From the NCBI RefSeq assembly GCF_023115465.1, contig NZ_CP096034.1, positions 1,178,001-1,242,000 of the forward strand: DNA of 64,000 nt, given 5' to 3'. The notes beneath the pieces are model-generated. The model searched no databases, was not told the origin of the DNA, and was given only the letters and a program-made list of their open reading frames with translations. Each line of letters opens with the position of its first letter. The stretch's first letter is position 1. Source of the DNA: Gottfriedia acidiceleris. GTDB lineage: Bacteria > Bacillota > Bacilli > Bacillales > Bacillaceae_G. The position numbers and the translations under genes were made by a program. Positions 26,836 through 35,648 of this stretch are shown in pieces.

Positions 26836-28596
26836 ATGCATAGACGGATAAAAGCCATATTAATTATTATTTCGTTACTATTTTCTTTAATCGTATACAG
26901 ATGTTTTGATATTAGTGTACTTCATCAAAAGAATTTTGGTCCACAAAAGGTAAATTTAATCGAACGAAGTGTTGCTCAAAGAACATTTCAGTTTCGGATT
27001 GATAATGGACGTGGAAAAATACTTGACCGAAATGGAAAATTATTAAGTGCAGCTTACACTCCAAAAGTTATTTTATTTCCATTTTTAAAAACAATTGATT
27101 GGCCAATTGATAAATTATCGGCGATTACAGGAGTACCGGTTGCAAATATTAAAAATCAGTTTATTGGTAAAAAAGAACCATTTACATTAGAAGGAATGAC
27201 AAAAACATTAACATCGGAAAAAATTGATGAAATAAATAATTTACATGTTTCTGGATTAATTTCGATGTTGTCTCAAGACAATGACGATAAACAATTGGCA
27301 GAACACCTAATTGGAATAGCTAGAGAAAATAAAGAACAATATGAAAAACAGTATGAAAGTGATCGAGATTATAAGCCTAAAGAATTTGGAGTTATTGGAT
27401 TAGAAGCTCAGTTTGAAGATTTCTTAAAATCTGATGGAACCTCTAATTTAATGCTTCACGTAGACAATTTAGGTAAACCGATGTTTGGAAATGAAGTAAA
27501 ATATGCGAAACCTAGTAATCCATTTTATCCAGTTTCCCTTTCAACTACATTAGATAAAGATTTACAACAAATATTAGAACAAGCTGTTGACCAAGCTAAA
27601 CTTCAAAAAGGTGCAGCAGTGCTAATTGACGTAAAGACTAACAATTTATTAGCAATGGTTAGCCGACCAAAAATGAATTTCCAAAATTTATTTTCTTCGA
27701 ATGATAATACAGCGACTAATTATGCACTATTAGCTAGTACACCTGGTTCAGTCTTTAAAACAGTTGTAGCGGCTGCCTCAATAGATCAAGGAATTGTGAA
27801 AGAAAATCAAATGTATAATTGTAATAATAATCTAGTCGGTAAATACGAAGATGAAGAGAAAAAGCGAAAAGGTAATTTAACTTTTCAACAAAGTTTCTAT
27901 GAAAGTTGTAATTACACATTTGGCCAATTGGGTAAGCAATTAACTCTAAAAAATAAAGATATGTTTCAAACATATGCTAAAAAGCTAGGATTAGATGGTC
28001 CAGTAGGATGGACAGGATCCGTCTATCATGAGTCTAATTTTAGTCAATTTCAAAATGAAGGGAAACCAACTTATTTTGTAGGAAACTATTTAAGTGATAA
28101 GCTCTTAAATACTTCTATTGGGCAACAGGATGTAAAAGTATCCCCTTTAGCTGTAGCTAATATGATGGCTACTATTGCACGAGGTGGTAGCCCAAAACAA
28201 GTAAAAGTAGTAGATTCTGTATTATATAAAAATGGGACAGAAATGTTTAAATTCCCAGAACAGACATTAGTAGATGATTATCTAGCTCCGGATTCAATGC
28301 AACAATTAAGAGAATTACTTCGAGGTGTAGTTACGGATCCGAAAGGTACGGGAAATCGATATACTAGTTTGCCCTATACTTTAGCAGGTAAAAGTGGTAC
28401 AGCGGAAACAAAAGTAGTAGATGGTAAAATTGTTGAACAAAACAAATGGTTTGCGGGTTATTTTCCATATGATAAGCCAAGATATGCATTCGCAGTAGTT
28501 AGTTTAAATGTTCCAAACGAAGTTACTTCTACCTCTGATACGGTTACAAGTTTAATAAAATCGATATATAACTTTGATAAAAACCACACAAAATAG
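26836..28596 (+). CDS. pbpI: Class B penicillin-binding protein (PbpI/YrrR-like)
   Basis: A 586-residue transpeptidase with an N-terminal membrane anchor (residues 5-22), a PBP dimer domain beginning RIDNGRGKILDRNGKLL, and a transpeptidase domain. The catalytic SxxK is in STPGSVFK (about residues 300-307), SxN appears as SCN (about 356-358) and KTG as KSGTAE (about 518). B. subtilis PbpI (YrrR, PBP4b) is the same size, also follows greA and is expressed in the forespore; that regulation is inferred for this gene. Its ribosome site is buried in the greA terminator. Confidence 0.9.
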   Translation: MHRRIKAILIIISLLFSLIVYRCFDISVLHQKNFGPQKVNLIERSVAQRTFQFRIDNGRGKILDRNGKLLSAAYTPKVILFPFLKTIDWPIDKLSAITGVPVANIKNQFIGKKEPFTLEGMTKTLTSEKIDEINNLHVSGLISMLSQDNDDKQLAEHLIGIARENKEQYEKQYESDRDYKPKEFGVIGLEAQFEDFLKSDGTSNLMLHVDNLGKPMFGNEVKYAKPSNPFYPVSLSTTLDKDLQQILEQAVDQAKLQKGAAVLIDVKTNNLLAMVSRPKMNFQNLFSSNDNTATNYALLASTPGSVFKTVVAAASIDQGIVKENQMYNCNNNLVGKYEDEEKKRKGNLTFQQSFYESCNYTFGQLGKQLTLKNKDMFQTYAKKLGLDGPVGWTGSVYHESNFSQFQNEGKPTYFVGNYLSDKLLNTSIGQQDVKVSPLAVANMMATIARGGSPKQVKVVDSVLYKNGTEMFKFPEQTLVDDYLAPDSMQQLRELLRGVVTDPKGTGNRYTSLPYTLAGKSGTAETKVVDGKIVEQNKWFAGYFPYDKPRYAFAVVSLNVPNEVTSTSDTVTSLIKSIYNFDKNHTK

Positions 28597-28663
28597 CTAT
28601 TTTTAATTAATTAACTCTATGTTAAAATAGGGAAAAATTAGTTGTTTTTGGAGGATTTTGTCA

Positions 28664-29260
28664 ATGTCTTCGATTGAACCAAACAAAAGGGTCCAAAAAT
28701 TAAGACGAGTACGAAGAGGAAATTATTTTTACAGAATACTACTTATTCCACTTCTAGTTGGAATCATCTATTTAGGGATAAAAATAACTTTACCAATCGT
28801 CAATCAACAAAAGATAGAGCCTAATACTGCAAAAGCTAAGATTACTAGGATTACTCAAGAACCAAAGCAAATGACTGATATACCGAATCCATATCAAGCG
28901 AAATATCGTCAAAAAGTAAATGAGATTATTAAAGATTCAATAAATGATGAAAATATTATAGAATCGACTGTAAAAGAATGGACACCTAACAAAACAAGAC
29001 AAATTGAGCCTCATACAGTTCACTATAGTCATATGTCTCAAGACTTTTATGAAATGGAAGAAGCAGTATCAAATGCGATTTCTTTAACAAAAGAAGATTA
29101 TTCAGTTTGGCATATTGGTCAAGGATACGATCAACAAAGTATAAAAGTATACGTTGCCACAAACGACTTAAGCTATAAATATGTCGTATACTTACACTGG
29201 GTTGTAAAAGAAGGCTGGCTCCCTATTTTGGTACAAGAAGTAAAAGAGCTAAAGTATTAA
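28664..29260 (+). CDS. yrrS: YrrS-like (DUF1510-related) single-pass membrane protein
   Basis: A 198-residue protein with a very basic N-terminus (KRVQKLRRVRRGN), one transmembrane helix at about 28-48 and an extracytoplasmic part. The C-terminal domain (EMEEAVSNAISLTKEDYSVWHIG through YVVYLHWVVKEGWLPILVQEV) fits the DUF1510 family, and the location after pbpI matches B. subtilis yrrS. Probably co-transcribed with pbpI (67 bp gap, GGAGG before the ATG). The middle is shorter than in B. subtilis YrrS. Function unknown, likely sporulation-linked by context. Confidence 0.72.
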   Translation: MSSIEPNKRVQKLRRVRRGNYFYRILLIPLLVGIIYLGIKITLPIVNQQKIEPNTAKAKITRITQEPKQMTDIPNPYQAKYRQKVNEIIKDSINDENIIESTVKEWTPNKTRQIEPHTVHYSHMSQDFYEMEEAVSNAISLTKEDYSVWHIGQGYDQQSIKVYVATNDLSYKYVVYLHWVVKEGWLPILVQEVKELKY

Positions 29261-29415
29261 AACGACAGGGAATTGCTAAAAAGTTCTTAGTCTCTATAGG
29301 AGCAAATTTTTAAGCATTAAAGTGTTTCTTGGTGTAGGCATTCTTAAAGATGAATGATATGTCGCTATATGGTAAAATGATTAAAGTTTGAAAGAGAAAG
29401 TAGGGAATTGATAGA

Positions 29416-30108
29416 ATGAAAATAGCTATTATTGGAGCAATGGAAGAAGAAGTACATGTATTACGTGATAAATTAGACAATCTTAGAAAAGAAGAAGTTG
29501 CAGGCTCAGAATATAACATAGGTACATACGAAGGAAAAGAAGTAATTTTATTAAAGTCTGGCATTGGTAAAGTTAATGCAGCAATGGCAACAGCAATTCT
29601 TTTAGAAAAATATCAACCAGATTTTGTTATTAACACAGGATCTGCAGGCGGACTTCATACTGACTTAAATGTTGGCGACGTGGTTATCTCAACTGAAGTG
29701 CGTCATCATGATGTAGACGTTACCGCATTCAATTATGAATACGGACAAGTTCCAGGTATGCCAGCTGCATTCCCTTCTGATGATAAATTAAAGTCTATCG
29801 CTAAAAAATGCGCTGAAAAAATTAATGGTATCCAAGTTGTTGAAGGGTTAATTGTAACTGGAGATTCATTTATGAACGATCCAGTAAGAGTTGACTTCGT
29901 AAAAGAGAAATTTGGTGATCTGTATGCTGTAGAGATGGAAGCAGCTGCAATTGCTCAAGTTTGTTATGCTTTTAAAGTGCCATTTGTTGTAACACGAGCA
30001 TTGTCAGATATTGCAGGTAAAGAATCAAATATTTCATTTGATCAATTCCTTCATACTGCAGCTGTTAATTCAACATTAATGGTTGAGGAAATGATTAAAG
30101 CGTTATAA
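29416..30108 (+). CDS. mtnN: 5'-methylthioadenosine/S-adenosylhomocysteine nucleosidase
   Basis: A 230-residue MTA/SAH nucleosidase that removes adenine from methylthioadenosine, S-adenosylhomocysteine and 5'-deoxyadenosine. It starts [13 protein letters not shown] (catalytic E12), has the GSAGGL substrate motif near residue 76, the [11 protein letters not shown] ribose-binding segment (about residues 171-181) and the catalytic aspartate in RALSDIAG (about residue 197). Downstream there is a good terminator. The usual B. subtilis partners mccA and mccB are not here. Confidence 0.95.
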   Translation: MKIAIIGAMEEEVHVLRDKLDNLRKEEVAGSEYNIGTYEGKEVILLKSGIGKVNAAMATAILLEKYQPDFVINTGSAGGLHTDLNVGDVVISTEVRHHDVDVTAFNYEYGQVPGMPAAFPSDDKLKSIAKKCAEKINGIQVVEGLIVTGDSFMNDPVRVDFVKEKFGDLYAVEMEAAAIAQVCYAFKVPFVVTRALSDIAGKESNISFDQFLHTAAVNSTLMVEEMIKAL

Positions 30109-30116
30109 TTTATTTA

Positions 30117-30150
30117 AAGAAAGATGTCGTATAGGCATCTTTCTTTTTTT
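30117..30150 (+). terminator. Terminator of mtnN
   Basis: Arms AAAGAAAGATGTC / GGCATCTTTCTTT with loop GTATA, followed by a T-run. Confidence 0.85.
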
Positions 30151-30165
30151 ATTAAAATACAATTG

Positions 30166-30237
30166 AGTGAGTACTCACTTTTTGTTGACTAGCAAAAAAA
30201 AGTGAATTAAGATAAAGGTAAGAAGTGAGTACTCACT
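30166..30237 (+). promoter_or_regulatory. Promoter flanked by two identical TetR-type operators
   Basis: Two perfect 14-bp palindromes AGTGAGTACTCACT at 30166-30179 and 30224-30237 bracket a promoter with TTGACT (30185-30190), a 17-bp spacer and TAAGAT (30208-30213). The operon downstream ends with a TetR regulator gene, so the palindromes are the obvious operator sites for it. One lies just upstream of -35 and the other covers the transcription start region. Confidence 0.85.
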
Positions 30238-30281
30238 CATTATGAGGTCTTAAAAGAATTAGACTTGAACGGAGGAATAAG

Positions 30282-31001
30282 ATGAGCAATGTTGTTCAAA
30301 TCCAAAATGTTGACCGATTATTTGGAAAAAGAGCTGTACTAAAAAATATTTCTATGAACATTCAAGAAGGAGAGATTTTTGGGATTTTAGGTCCATCAGG
30401 TTCTGGTAAAACAACTTTAATAAAATTGATTGCTGGGATCGATAAAAGTTCAAAGGGAGAAGTATTAGTTTACAATAATGAAATGCCTAATTTCACAGTC
30501 CTTCCATCAATTGGCTATATGGGACAATCTGACGCTTTATATAGCGATTTAACGGGTGCTGATAATTTAAGTTTCTTTGGTGCCCTATATAATAAAAAAG
30601 GTAAAGTACTTAAGACGAGAATTCAAGAAGTAGCTCAAATCGTTGGGTTAGAGGACTCATTAAACAAACAAGTTAATCAATATTCAGGGGGAATGAAAAA
30701 ACGACTTTCTCTTGCAATTTCAATCCTTCATAACCCTACATTACTAATCCTTGATGAACCAACAGTTGGAATTGATCCAGTATTAAGAAAACAAATTTGG
30801 AATCAATTTTTTGAAATGAAAAAACAAGGTACTACGATAATCATTACAACCCATATCATGGAAGAAGCTGAAAAATGTGAACGGATCGGATTAATTAGAG
30901 AAGGAGAATTAATCGCTTTAGATACTACTGAAAATTTAATCTCGCAATCAAAAACAGGCAAAATCGAGGACCTATATTTTAATACTGAGGTGAGTTCATG
31001 A
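30282..31001 (+). CDS. ABC transporter ATPase subunit (drug-exporter type)
   Basis: A 239-residue ABC ATPase of the DrrA/CcmA-like exporter group. Walker A GPSGSGKTT is at about residues 36-44, Q-loop YMGQSD near 83, signature YSGGMKKR near 137 and Walker B LLILDEPT near 157, followed by the H-loop TTHIMEEAEKCERIG. It overlaps the permease gene by 4 nt and has GGAGG upstream. Together they should form a two-component exporter; the substrate is unknown. Expression is expected to be repressed by the TetR protein encoded last in the operon. Confidence 0.92.
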   Translation: MSNVVQIQNVDRLFGKRAVLKNISMNIQEGEIFGILGPSGSGKTTLIKLIAGIDKSSKGEVLVYNNEMPNFTVLPSIGYMGQSDALYSDLTGADNLSFFGALYNKKGKVLKTRIQEVAQIVGLEDSLNKQVNQYSGGMKKRLSLAISILHNPTLLILDEPTVGIDPVLRKQIWNQFFEMKKQGTTIIITTHIMEEAEKCERIGLIREGELIALDTTENLISQSKTGKIEDLYFNTEVSS

Positions 31002-32014
31002 GAGTCTTTGCTATTTCTAAACGGATAATAAAACAATTTTTAAAAGATAGAAGATCCCTTGCAATGATTTTTATTGCTCCTATCGTATTATTGTTTTTAT
31101 TTTCTTTTATCTTAAAACAAGATGACACAAAACCAACTTTAGCGCTAGTAGATGCTCCTCCAGCATTTGAGCAAATTGTAAAAGATTATGCGAAAGTAAA
31201 AAATGTAAATCCTTCAGATATTGAAGATAAATTGAAAAAGATGGATCTTGATGGTGCTGTTATATTTAAATCAGGAGAAATAGTAGTACAGTTTGAAGGG
31301 ACAGACAAAGCAAGAACAACTGCAGTAATGGATGCAATTCAATCAGCAGTTAAGGAAAATACACCTTCTAATTTTAAAATTGTAATGGACCCAATTTATG
31401 GTAGTAAAAATATGGAATCATTTGATTCAATTGGACCGATTTTTATTGGATTTTTCTCGTTCTTATTTGTATTTATCTTGTCAGGCATTTCATTTGTAAG
31501 AGAAAGATTAACGACAACACTTGAGAGATTACTTGTCACGCCAGTCAAAAGATGGGAAATAGTAGTTGGTTATATTTTAGGCTTTGGATTTTTTGCTTTA
31601 ATCCAATCGATCATTATAACAGTCTTTTCAATCAGTGTATTAGATATGTATAATGTAGGAAGTGCATGGGAAGTCTGCGTAGTTAATATATTATTATCTC
31701 TTACTGCTCTTACACTTGGTATGCTGTTATCTGCATATGCAAATAATGAATTTCAAGTTGTACAATTTATTCCAGTTATTGCTGTTCCGCAAATACTTTT
31801 TTCAGGTATTTTCTCAACGGCATTTTTACCAAATTGGTTCAAATTTATCGGTGGTATTTTACCACTGACATATGGGGCAGAAGCTCTTAGAGGTATTATG
31901 ATAAAAGGGCAGTCGCTTTCTGATGTTGTATATCAATTATTGATCCTACTTGGATTTTCAATAGTATTTATTTCTTTAAATATAGTTGCATTAAAGAAAC
32001 AGCGTTCAATTTAA
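30998..32014 (+). CDS. ABC-2 type transporter permease
   Basis: A 338-residue ABC-2 permease with a first transmembrane helix at about 22-40 (MIFIAPIVLLFLFSFIL), a large extracytoplasmic loop of about 100 residues, and five helices from about residue 147 to the C-terminus. The EFQVVQFIPVIAVPQILFSGIF segment is typical of the YhgE/DrrB-like ABC-2 class. Its ATG overlaps the ATPase stop in ATGA form. It is followed within 4 nt by the TetR gene. Confidence 0.9.
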   Translation: MRVFAISKRIIKQFLKDRRSLAMIFIAPIVLLFLFSFILKQDDTKPTLALVDAPPAFEQIVKDYAKVKNVNPSDIEDKLKKMDLDGAVIFKSGEIVVQFEGTDKARTTAVMDAIQSAVKENTPSNFKIVMDPIYGSKNMESFDSIGPIFIGFFSFLFVFILSGISFVRERLTTTLERLLVTPVKRWEIVVGYILGFGFFALIQSIIITVFSISVLDMYNVGSAWEVCVVNILLSLTALTLGMLLSAYANNEFQVVQFIPVIAVPQILFSGIFSTAFLPNWFKFIGGILPLTYGAEALRGIMIKGQSLSDVVYQLLILLGFSIVFISLNIVALKKQRSI

Positions 32015-32017
32015 GGA

Positions 32018-32662
32018 GTGTTACCAATTAAATTAGAAGAGTTTTTTCCAAAAGAAAAATTACAAGAAATGAATGAAAAAGAAATAAAAATACTTGAAGC
32101 TGCAATTGAAATTTTTGCAGAAAAAGGTTTCGTTAGTACATCGACCAATGAAATTGCAAAAAAAGCAAATGTTGCTGAAGGTACTATTTTTCGTTACTTT
32201 AAAACAAAAAAGGATCTATTAAAAAGTATTATCAAACCGACATTAGTAAAAACAATAGCTCCTTTTGAAATGGATCGTTTTTCTAAAGCAGTGTTCCATT
32301 TAGAGTACGAAACATTTGAAGATTTTCTTAATGCGCTTATTAAAAATCGCATGGAATTTGCAAAGAAAAATAAAGCAGCTGTAAAAATAATCATACAAGA
32401 AATGCCATTCCAAGACGATATGCAAGAAGAGCTAAAAAAACTCTTTAAAGATAAAATGTACCCTAAAGCAGCCACTGTATTACAATCGTTTATCGATAAA
32501 GGACAAATAAAAGAACGACCGATACCGACAATATTACGACTAATTATCTCAACAGTAGTTGGTCTAGTTATCTCTTCAATCGTCCTAGAAAATACACCTT
32601 TTTGGAACGAAGAACAGGAAACTGAACGTACAATTGAGTTTATTAAGAATGGTCTAAAATAA
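32018..32662 (+). CDS. TetR-family transcriptional regulator of the ABC exporter
   Basis: A TetR-type repressor of about 214 residues. The HTH is [45 protein letters not shown]; the rest is a helical ligand and dimer domain. It is the last gene of the exporter operon and almost certainly binds the two palindromes before the operon. The start is unclear: the GTG at 32018 overlaps the AAGGAG ribosome site, and the codon at the best spacing is ATT (32027). The first ATG (32069) lacks a ribosome site and lies just before the HTH. Confidence 0.88.
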   Translation: MLPIKLEEFFPKEKLQEMNEKEIKILEAAIEIFAEKGFVSTSTNEIAKKANVAEGTIFRYFKTKKDLLKSIIKPTLVKTIAPFEMDRFSKAVFHLEYETFEDFLNALIKNRMEFAKKNKAAVKIIIQEMPFQDDMQEELKKLFKDKMYPKAATVLQSFIDKGQIKERPIPTILRLIISTVVGLVISSIVLENTPFWNEEQETERTIEFIKNGLK

Positions 32663-32687
32663 CTTATAGCTTACATTGTGAAAAAAT

Positions 32688-32718
32688 TGAAAGGGATTTT
32701 AAATAATTCCTTTCTTCT
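32688..32718 (+). terminator. Weak hairpin after the exporter operon
   Basis: Arms GAAAGGGATTT / AATTCCTTTC-like with loop TAAAT and T-rich tail. Imperfect, so moderate confidence. The rest of 32719-32920 shows no gene. Confidence 0.45.
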
Positions 32719-32920
32719 TTGTGTGGAAATAAGTACTCGTAATATTTTAGCGATATAGTTTTAGTAAGAAAGCATAACGCGAAAATCAATAAGACCATAC
32801 TTAATTCATTGACAATAATACTTACTAATCTCTACATGTACTACCTATTATTACCTTTACTTTTTTAGTATAAAGTATGTTAAAGTTATTAAGTCAACAA
32901 GAAGGGAAGGTGTAGTATTC

Positions 32921-33154
32921 GTGAATTTAAAAAAGCTACAGGCAAAAGTTAACGATTTTAAAACATTTGGAGCAATAACAACAGCATTGGCTACTTTTTT
33001 CTATATCGGGACTCTCCTTCCAAAGGACGGATTAACCCAACATAAAATATTAATAGTCGAGAGTATGGTTTTTACAATGCTGATTATTGCATTAGGTTTC
33101 TTTCTGACATCCAATTATTTTAAACGAAAAATACAAAAAGAAGAGCAAGCATAA
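32921..33154 (+). CDS. yrhC: YrhC-like small membrane protein
   Basis: A 77-residue protein with two hydrophobic helices (about 19-33 and 46-66) and basic ends, beginning MNLKKLQAKVNDFKTFG. This matches the YrhC family of Bacillus, found after mtnN-mccA-mccB in B. subtilis. Here it follows the TetR-controlled exporter instead. The start is GTG with GAAGGGAAGG upstream. Function is unknown. Its 3' end shares a long bidirectional terminator with sigK. Confidence 0.7.
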   Translation: MNLKKLQAKVNDFKTFGAITTALATFFYIGTLLPKDGLTQHKILIVESMVFTMLIIALGFFLTSNYFKRKIQKEEQA

Positions 33155-33155
33155 A

Positions 33156-33229
33156 ACCACTAAAAATGAATCACTCCAATTGTTAGATCTGACTAACAAT
33201 TGGAGGTCATATTCATCTTTAGTGGTTTA
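33156..33229. terminator. Long bidirectional terminator between yrhC-like gene and sigK
   Basis: A 74-nt inverted repeat: outer arms AAACCACTAAA / TTTAGTGGTTT, inner arms CCAATTGTTAG / CTAACAATTGG, loop ATCTGA. A- and T-rich borders allow use from both sides. Confidence 0.88.
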
Positions 33230-33946
33230 TTTTTTATCTTTTTTCTTTTCTTTTTCAGCTCTTAAAAACTCGTGGTACATTTTCATTAAAGCGCGTTTTT
33301 CAATTCTCGAAACATAACTTCTTGAGATTCCTAATTTCTTTGCAATTTCACGTTGAGTTAGTTCCTTATCCATATCAATACCAAAGCGCTGAATAATTAC
33401 ATCCTTTTCACGGTCGTCTAGAATCTTAATATATTGCTTGATTTTTTCTAATTCCATATTAAGTTGAATTTGATCAACTACATCTTCTGTCTCAGTTTTT
33501 AATATGTCTAAAAGTGAAATTTCATTGCCTTCTTTATCTTGACCTATTGGATCATGAAGGGAAACATCTTTTTTTGTTTTCTTTAAAGCACGTAAATGCA
33601 TAAGTATTTCGTTCTCAATACATCTAGCTGCATATGTCGCTAATTTTGTTCCTTTACCTTGAACAAAGCTCTCAATTGCCTTTATTAAACCTATTGTGCC
33701 AATCGAAATTAAATCTTCAGCATCTTCTCCGGTATTTTCAAATTTTTTAACAATGTGAGCAACAAGTCTTAAATTATGTTCAATTAATAAATTTCGTGCT
33801 TCTCCATCTCCATTTGCCATACGATTTAAATAGAGCGTTTCTTCGGCTTGTGAAAGCGGTTGAGGGAAGGCATTATTTTTAACATAGGAAACAAACACAA
33901 ACACTTCTTTTAAGAAAAGACTTAAGGCGGTAAATAAACCAGGCAT
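33227..33946 (-). CDS. sigK: Sporulation sigma factor SigK (pro-sigma-K)
   Basis: A 239-residue late mother-cell sigma factor. The first 20 or so residues ([18 protein letters not shown]) form the hydrophobic pro-sequence that is removed by intramembrane cleavage before activity. Region 2 ([33 protein letters not shown]) and region 4 HTH ([24 protein letters not shown]) are almost identical to known SigK. The gene is continuous, unlike B. subtilis where the skin element splits it. AGGAGTG precedes the ATG on the minus strand. Confidence 0.96.
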   Translation of the reverse strand: MPGLFTALSLFLKEVFVFVSYVKNNAFPQPLSQAEETLYLNRMANGDGEARNLLIEHNLRLVAHIVKKFENTGEDAEDLISIGTIGLIKAIESFVQGKGTKLATYAARCIENEILMHLRALKKTKKDVSLHDPIGQDKEGNEISLLDILKTETEDVVDQIQLNMELEKIKQYIKILDDREKDVIIQRFGIDMDKELTQREIAKKLGISRSYVSRIEKRALMKMYHEFLRAEKEKKKDKK

Positions 33947-34063
33947 ATAATCACTCCTAAGGAAGGTAAGGTTAGTTGTTATTTATATATTTATGTAATG
34001 TACAAATTCTGTGTGTCTGTACCATAAAAAAAATGTAAGCAGTGTAAAAAAAATGTTGAAAAT

Positions 34064-34077
34064 AGTAAGCGCTACCA
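34064..34077. promoter_or_regulatory. Candidate catabolite-responsive element (cre)
   Basis: AGTAAGCGCTACCA differs only at the first base from the cre consensus TGWAANCGNTNWCA read leniently. It lies 56 bp upstream of the -35 box of the aroF promoter and about 118 bp from the sigK start. CcpA binding is an inference. Confidence 0.4.
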
Positions 34078-34132
34078 TTTCAATAACGATGTATCTTTTT
34101 TAAAATCGTTACATATTCTAGAAAAAAATGCA

Positions 34133-34162
34133 TTGACAGCCTATTTAAAAGTGCTTTATAAT
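34133..34162 (+). promoter_or_regulatory. SigA-type promoter of the DAHP synthase leader
   Basis: TTGACA (34133-34138) and TATAAT (34157-34162), spacer 18 bp, directly before the T-box leader. Confidence 0.8.
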
Positions 34163-34199
34163 CCATTTTAATAACTTTTTTAAAGAATCTTTCGACAAT

Positions 34200-34456
34200 T
34201 AAATATTTATTGCGTTGATAAGGGCACAGTAGGCATAACTTCCCTGTTTAAGAGAGCTGACGGAAGCTGCGAGTCAGTACATAAGGTATGCTGAATTACA
34301 TTCTTGGAGCAATTTCTATTTCATTTAATGAAAATAGAAACGGTCATTTTGATCGTTAACAAAATGAAGGTGGTGAACAGAGTTTTTGTTCACAACTAGG
34401 GTGGTACCGCGATTAAATAATTCGTCCCTACTGTTTATTCAGTAGGGACTTTTTGT
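34200..34456 (+). ncRNA. T-box riboswitch leader of the DAHP synthase gene, probably tyrosine-specific
   Basis: The T-box AGGGTGGTACCGCG is at 34399-34412, followed by a terminator with arms GTCCCTACTG / CAGTAGGGAC and T5. AGAGAG occurs in stem I. The codon after CTGAAT at 34297-34299 is TAC (Tyr); the same CTGAAT string precedes an Ala codon in the alaS leader of this window, which supports the frame. Control of the first step of aromatic synthesis by uncharged tRNA-Tyr follows. Confidence 0.88.
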
Positions 34457-34535
34457 TTTCATTTTTTACATACTTACTTCTTGATAAAAGAAGTGGTATT
34501 TGAATAGACATTTAAAATTTGAGGAGGAAAAAGAA

Positions 34536-35621
34536 ATGAGTACAAATAATGAGTTAGTGCAATTACGTGATAAGGTTGATGAGATTAATTTAAAAATCGT
34601 TGAATTATTAAACGAGCGTGGAAAAGTTGTTCAAGAAATTGGTCAGCAAAAGATTAAACATGGTATTAAGCGTTTCGATCCAGTTCGTGAGCGTGAAGTT
34701 TTAGATATGATTGCAAATGTAAATGAAGGCCCATTTGAAACTTCAACTTTACAACATATTTTCAAGACAATCTTCCAAGCAAGCTTAGAATTACAAGAGG
34801 ATGATCACAGAAAAGCTCTTTTAGTTTCAAGAAAGAAAAAGCCAGACAATACAATTGTTAAAGTGAAAAATGATATTGTCCTTGGTGATGGTTCTCAATC
34901 ATTTATTATGGGGCCATGTGCAGTTGAGAGCTACGAACAAGTACGTGCAGTAGCACAAGCTATGAAACAACAAGGTTTAACAATGATGCGAGGCGGTGCA
35001 TTTAAACCTAGAACTTCTCCATATGATTTCCAAGGACTTGGATACGAAGGACTACAAATTTTAAGAGAAGTGGCAAATGAATTCGATTTAGCAGTAATTA
35101 GTGAAATACTAAATCCAAATGATGTTGAAAGATCTTTAGAATACGTTGATGTAATTCAAATTGGTGCACGAAATATGCAAAACTTTGATTTACTGAAAAC
35201 AGTAGGTCAAGTAAATAAACCAGTTTTATTAAAACGTGGACTGTCAGCAACAATTGAAGAATTTATTAATGCAGCAGAATACATTATTTCACAAGGAAAT
35301 GACCAAATTATTCTTTGTGAAAGAGGAATTCGTACTTACGAGAAAGCTACAAGAAATACATTAGATATCTCAGCAGTACCTATTCTGAAGAAAGAAACAC
35401 ATTTACCAGTTGTTGTAGATGTAACACATTCAACAGGTCGTAAGGACTTACTATTACCAACAGCAAAAGCAGCATTAGCAATTGGAGCAGATGCAATAAT
35501 GGCTGAAGTACATCCTGATCCAGCAGTTGCATTATCAGATTCAGCTCAACAAATGAATATCCCACAATTTGAAGAATTTATGTTTGAGTTAAAAGACTTC
35601 CGTGCAAAACTTCAATCATAA
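34536..35621 (+). CDS. aroF: Bifunctional chorismate mutase / DAHP synthase (AroA type of Bacillus)
   Basis: A 361-residue fusion. The N-terminal 85 residues are an AroQ-type chorismate mutase ([27 protein letters not shown]). From about residue 100 comes a class I-beta DAHP synthase barrel ([68 protein letters not shown]). It condenses PEP and erythrose 4-phosphate; the mutase domain serves as a prephenate/chorismate sensor in B. subtilis, where the gene is called aroA. The start is the ATG after GAGGAGG. tyrA follows by 27 bp. Confidence 0.94.
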   Translation: MSTNNELVQLRDKVDEINLKIVELLNERGKVVQEIGQQKIKHGIKRFDPVREREVLDMIANVNEGPFETSTLQHIFKTIFQASLELQEDDHRKALLVSRKKKPDNTIVKVKNDIVLGDGSQSFIMGPCAVESYEQVRAVAQAMKQQGLTMMRGGAFKPRTSPYDFQGLGYEGLQILREVANEFDLAVISEILNPNDVERSLEYVDVIQIGARNMQNFDLLKTVGQVNKPVLLKRGLSATIEEFINAAEYIISQGNDQIILCERGIRTYEKATRNTLDISAVPILKKETHLPVVVDVTHSTGRKDLLLPTAKAALAIGADAIMAEVHPDPAVALSDSAQQMNIPQFEEFMFELKDFRAKLQS

Positions 35622-35648
35622 ATAAAATTACTTAATGAAGGATAGGCG

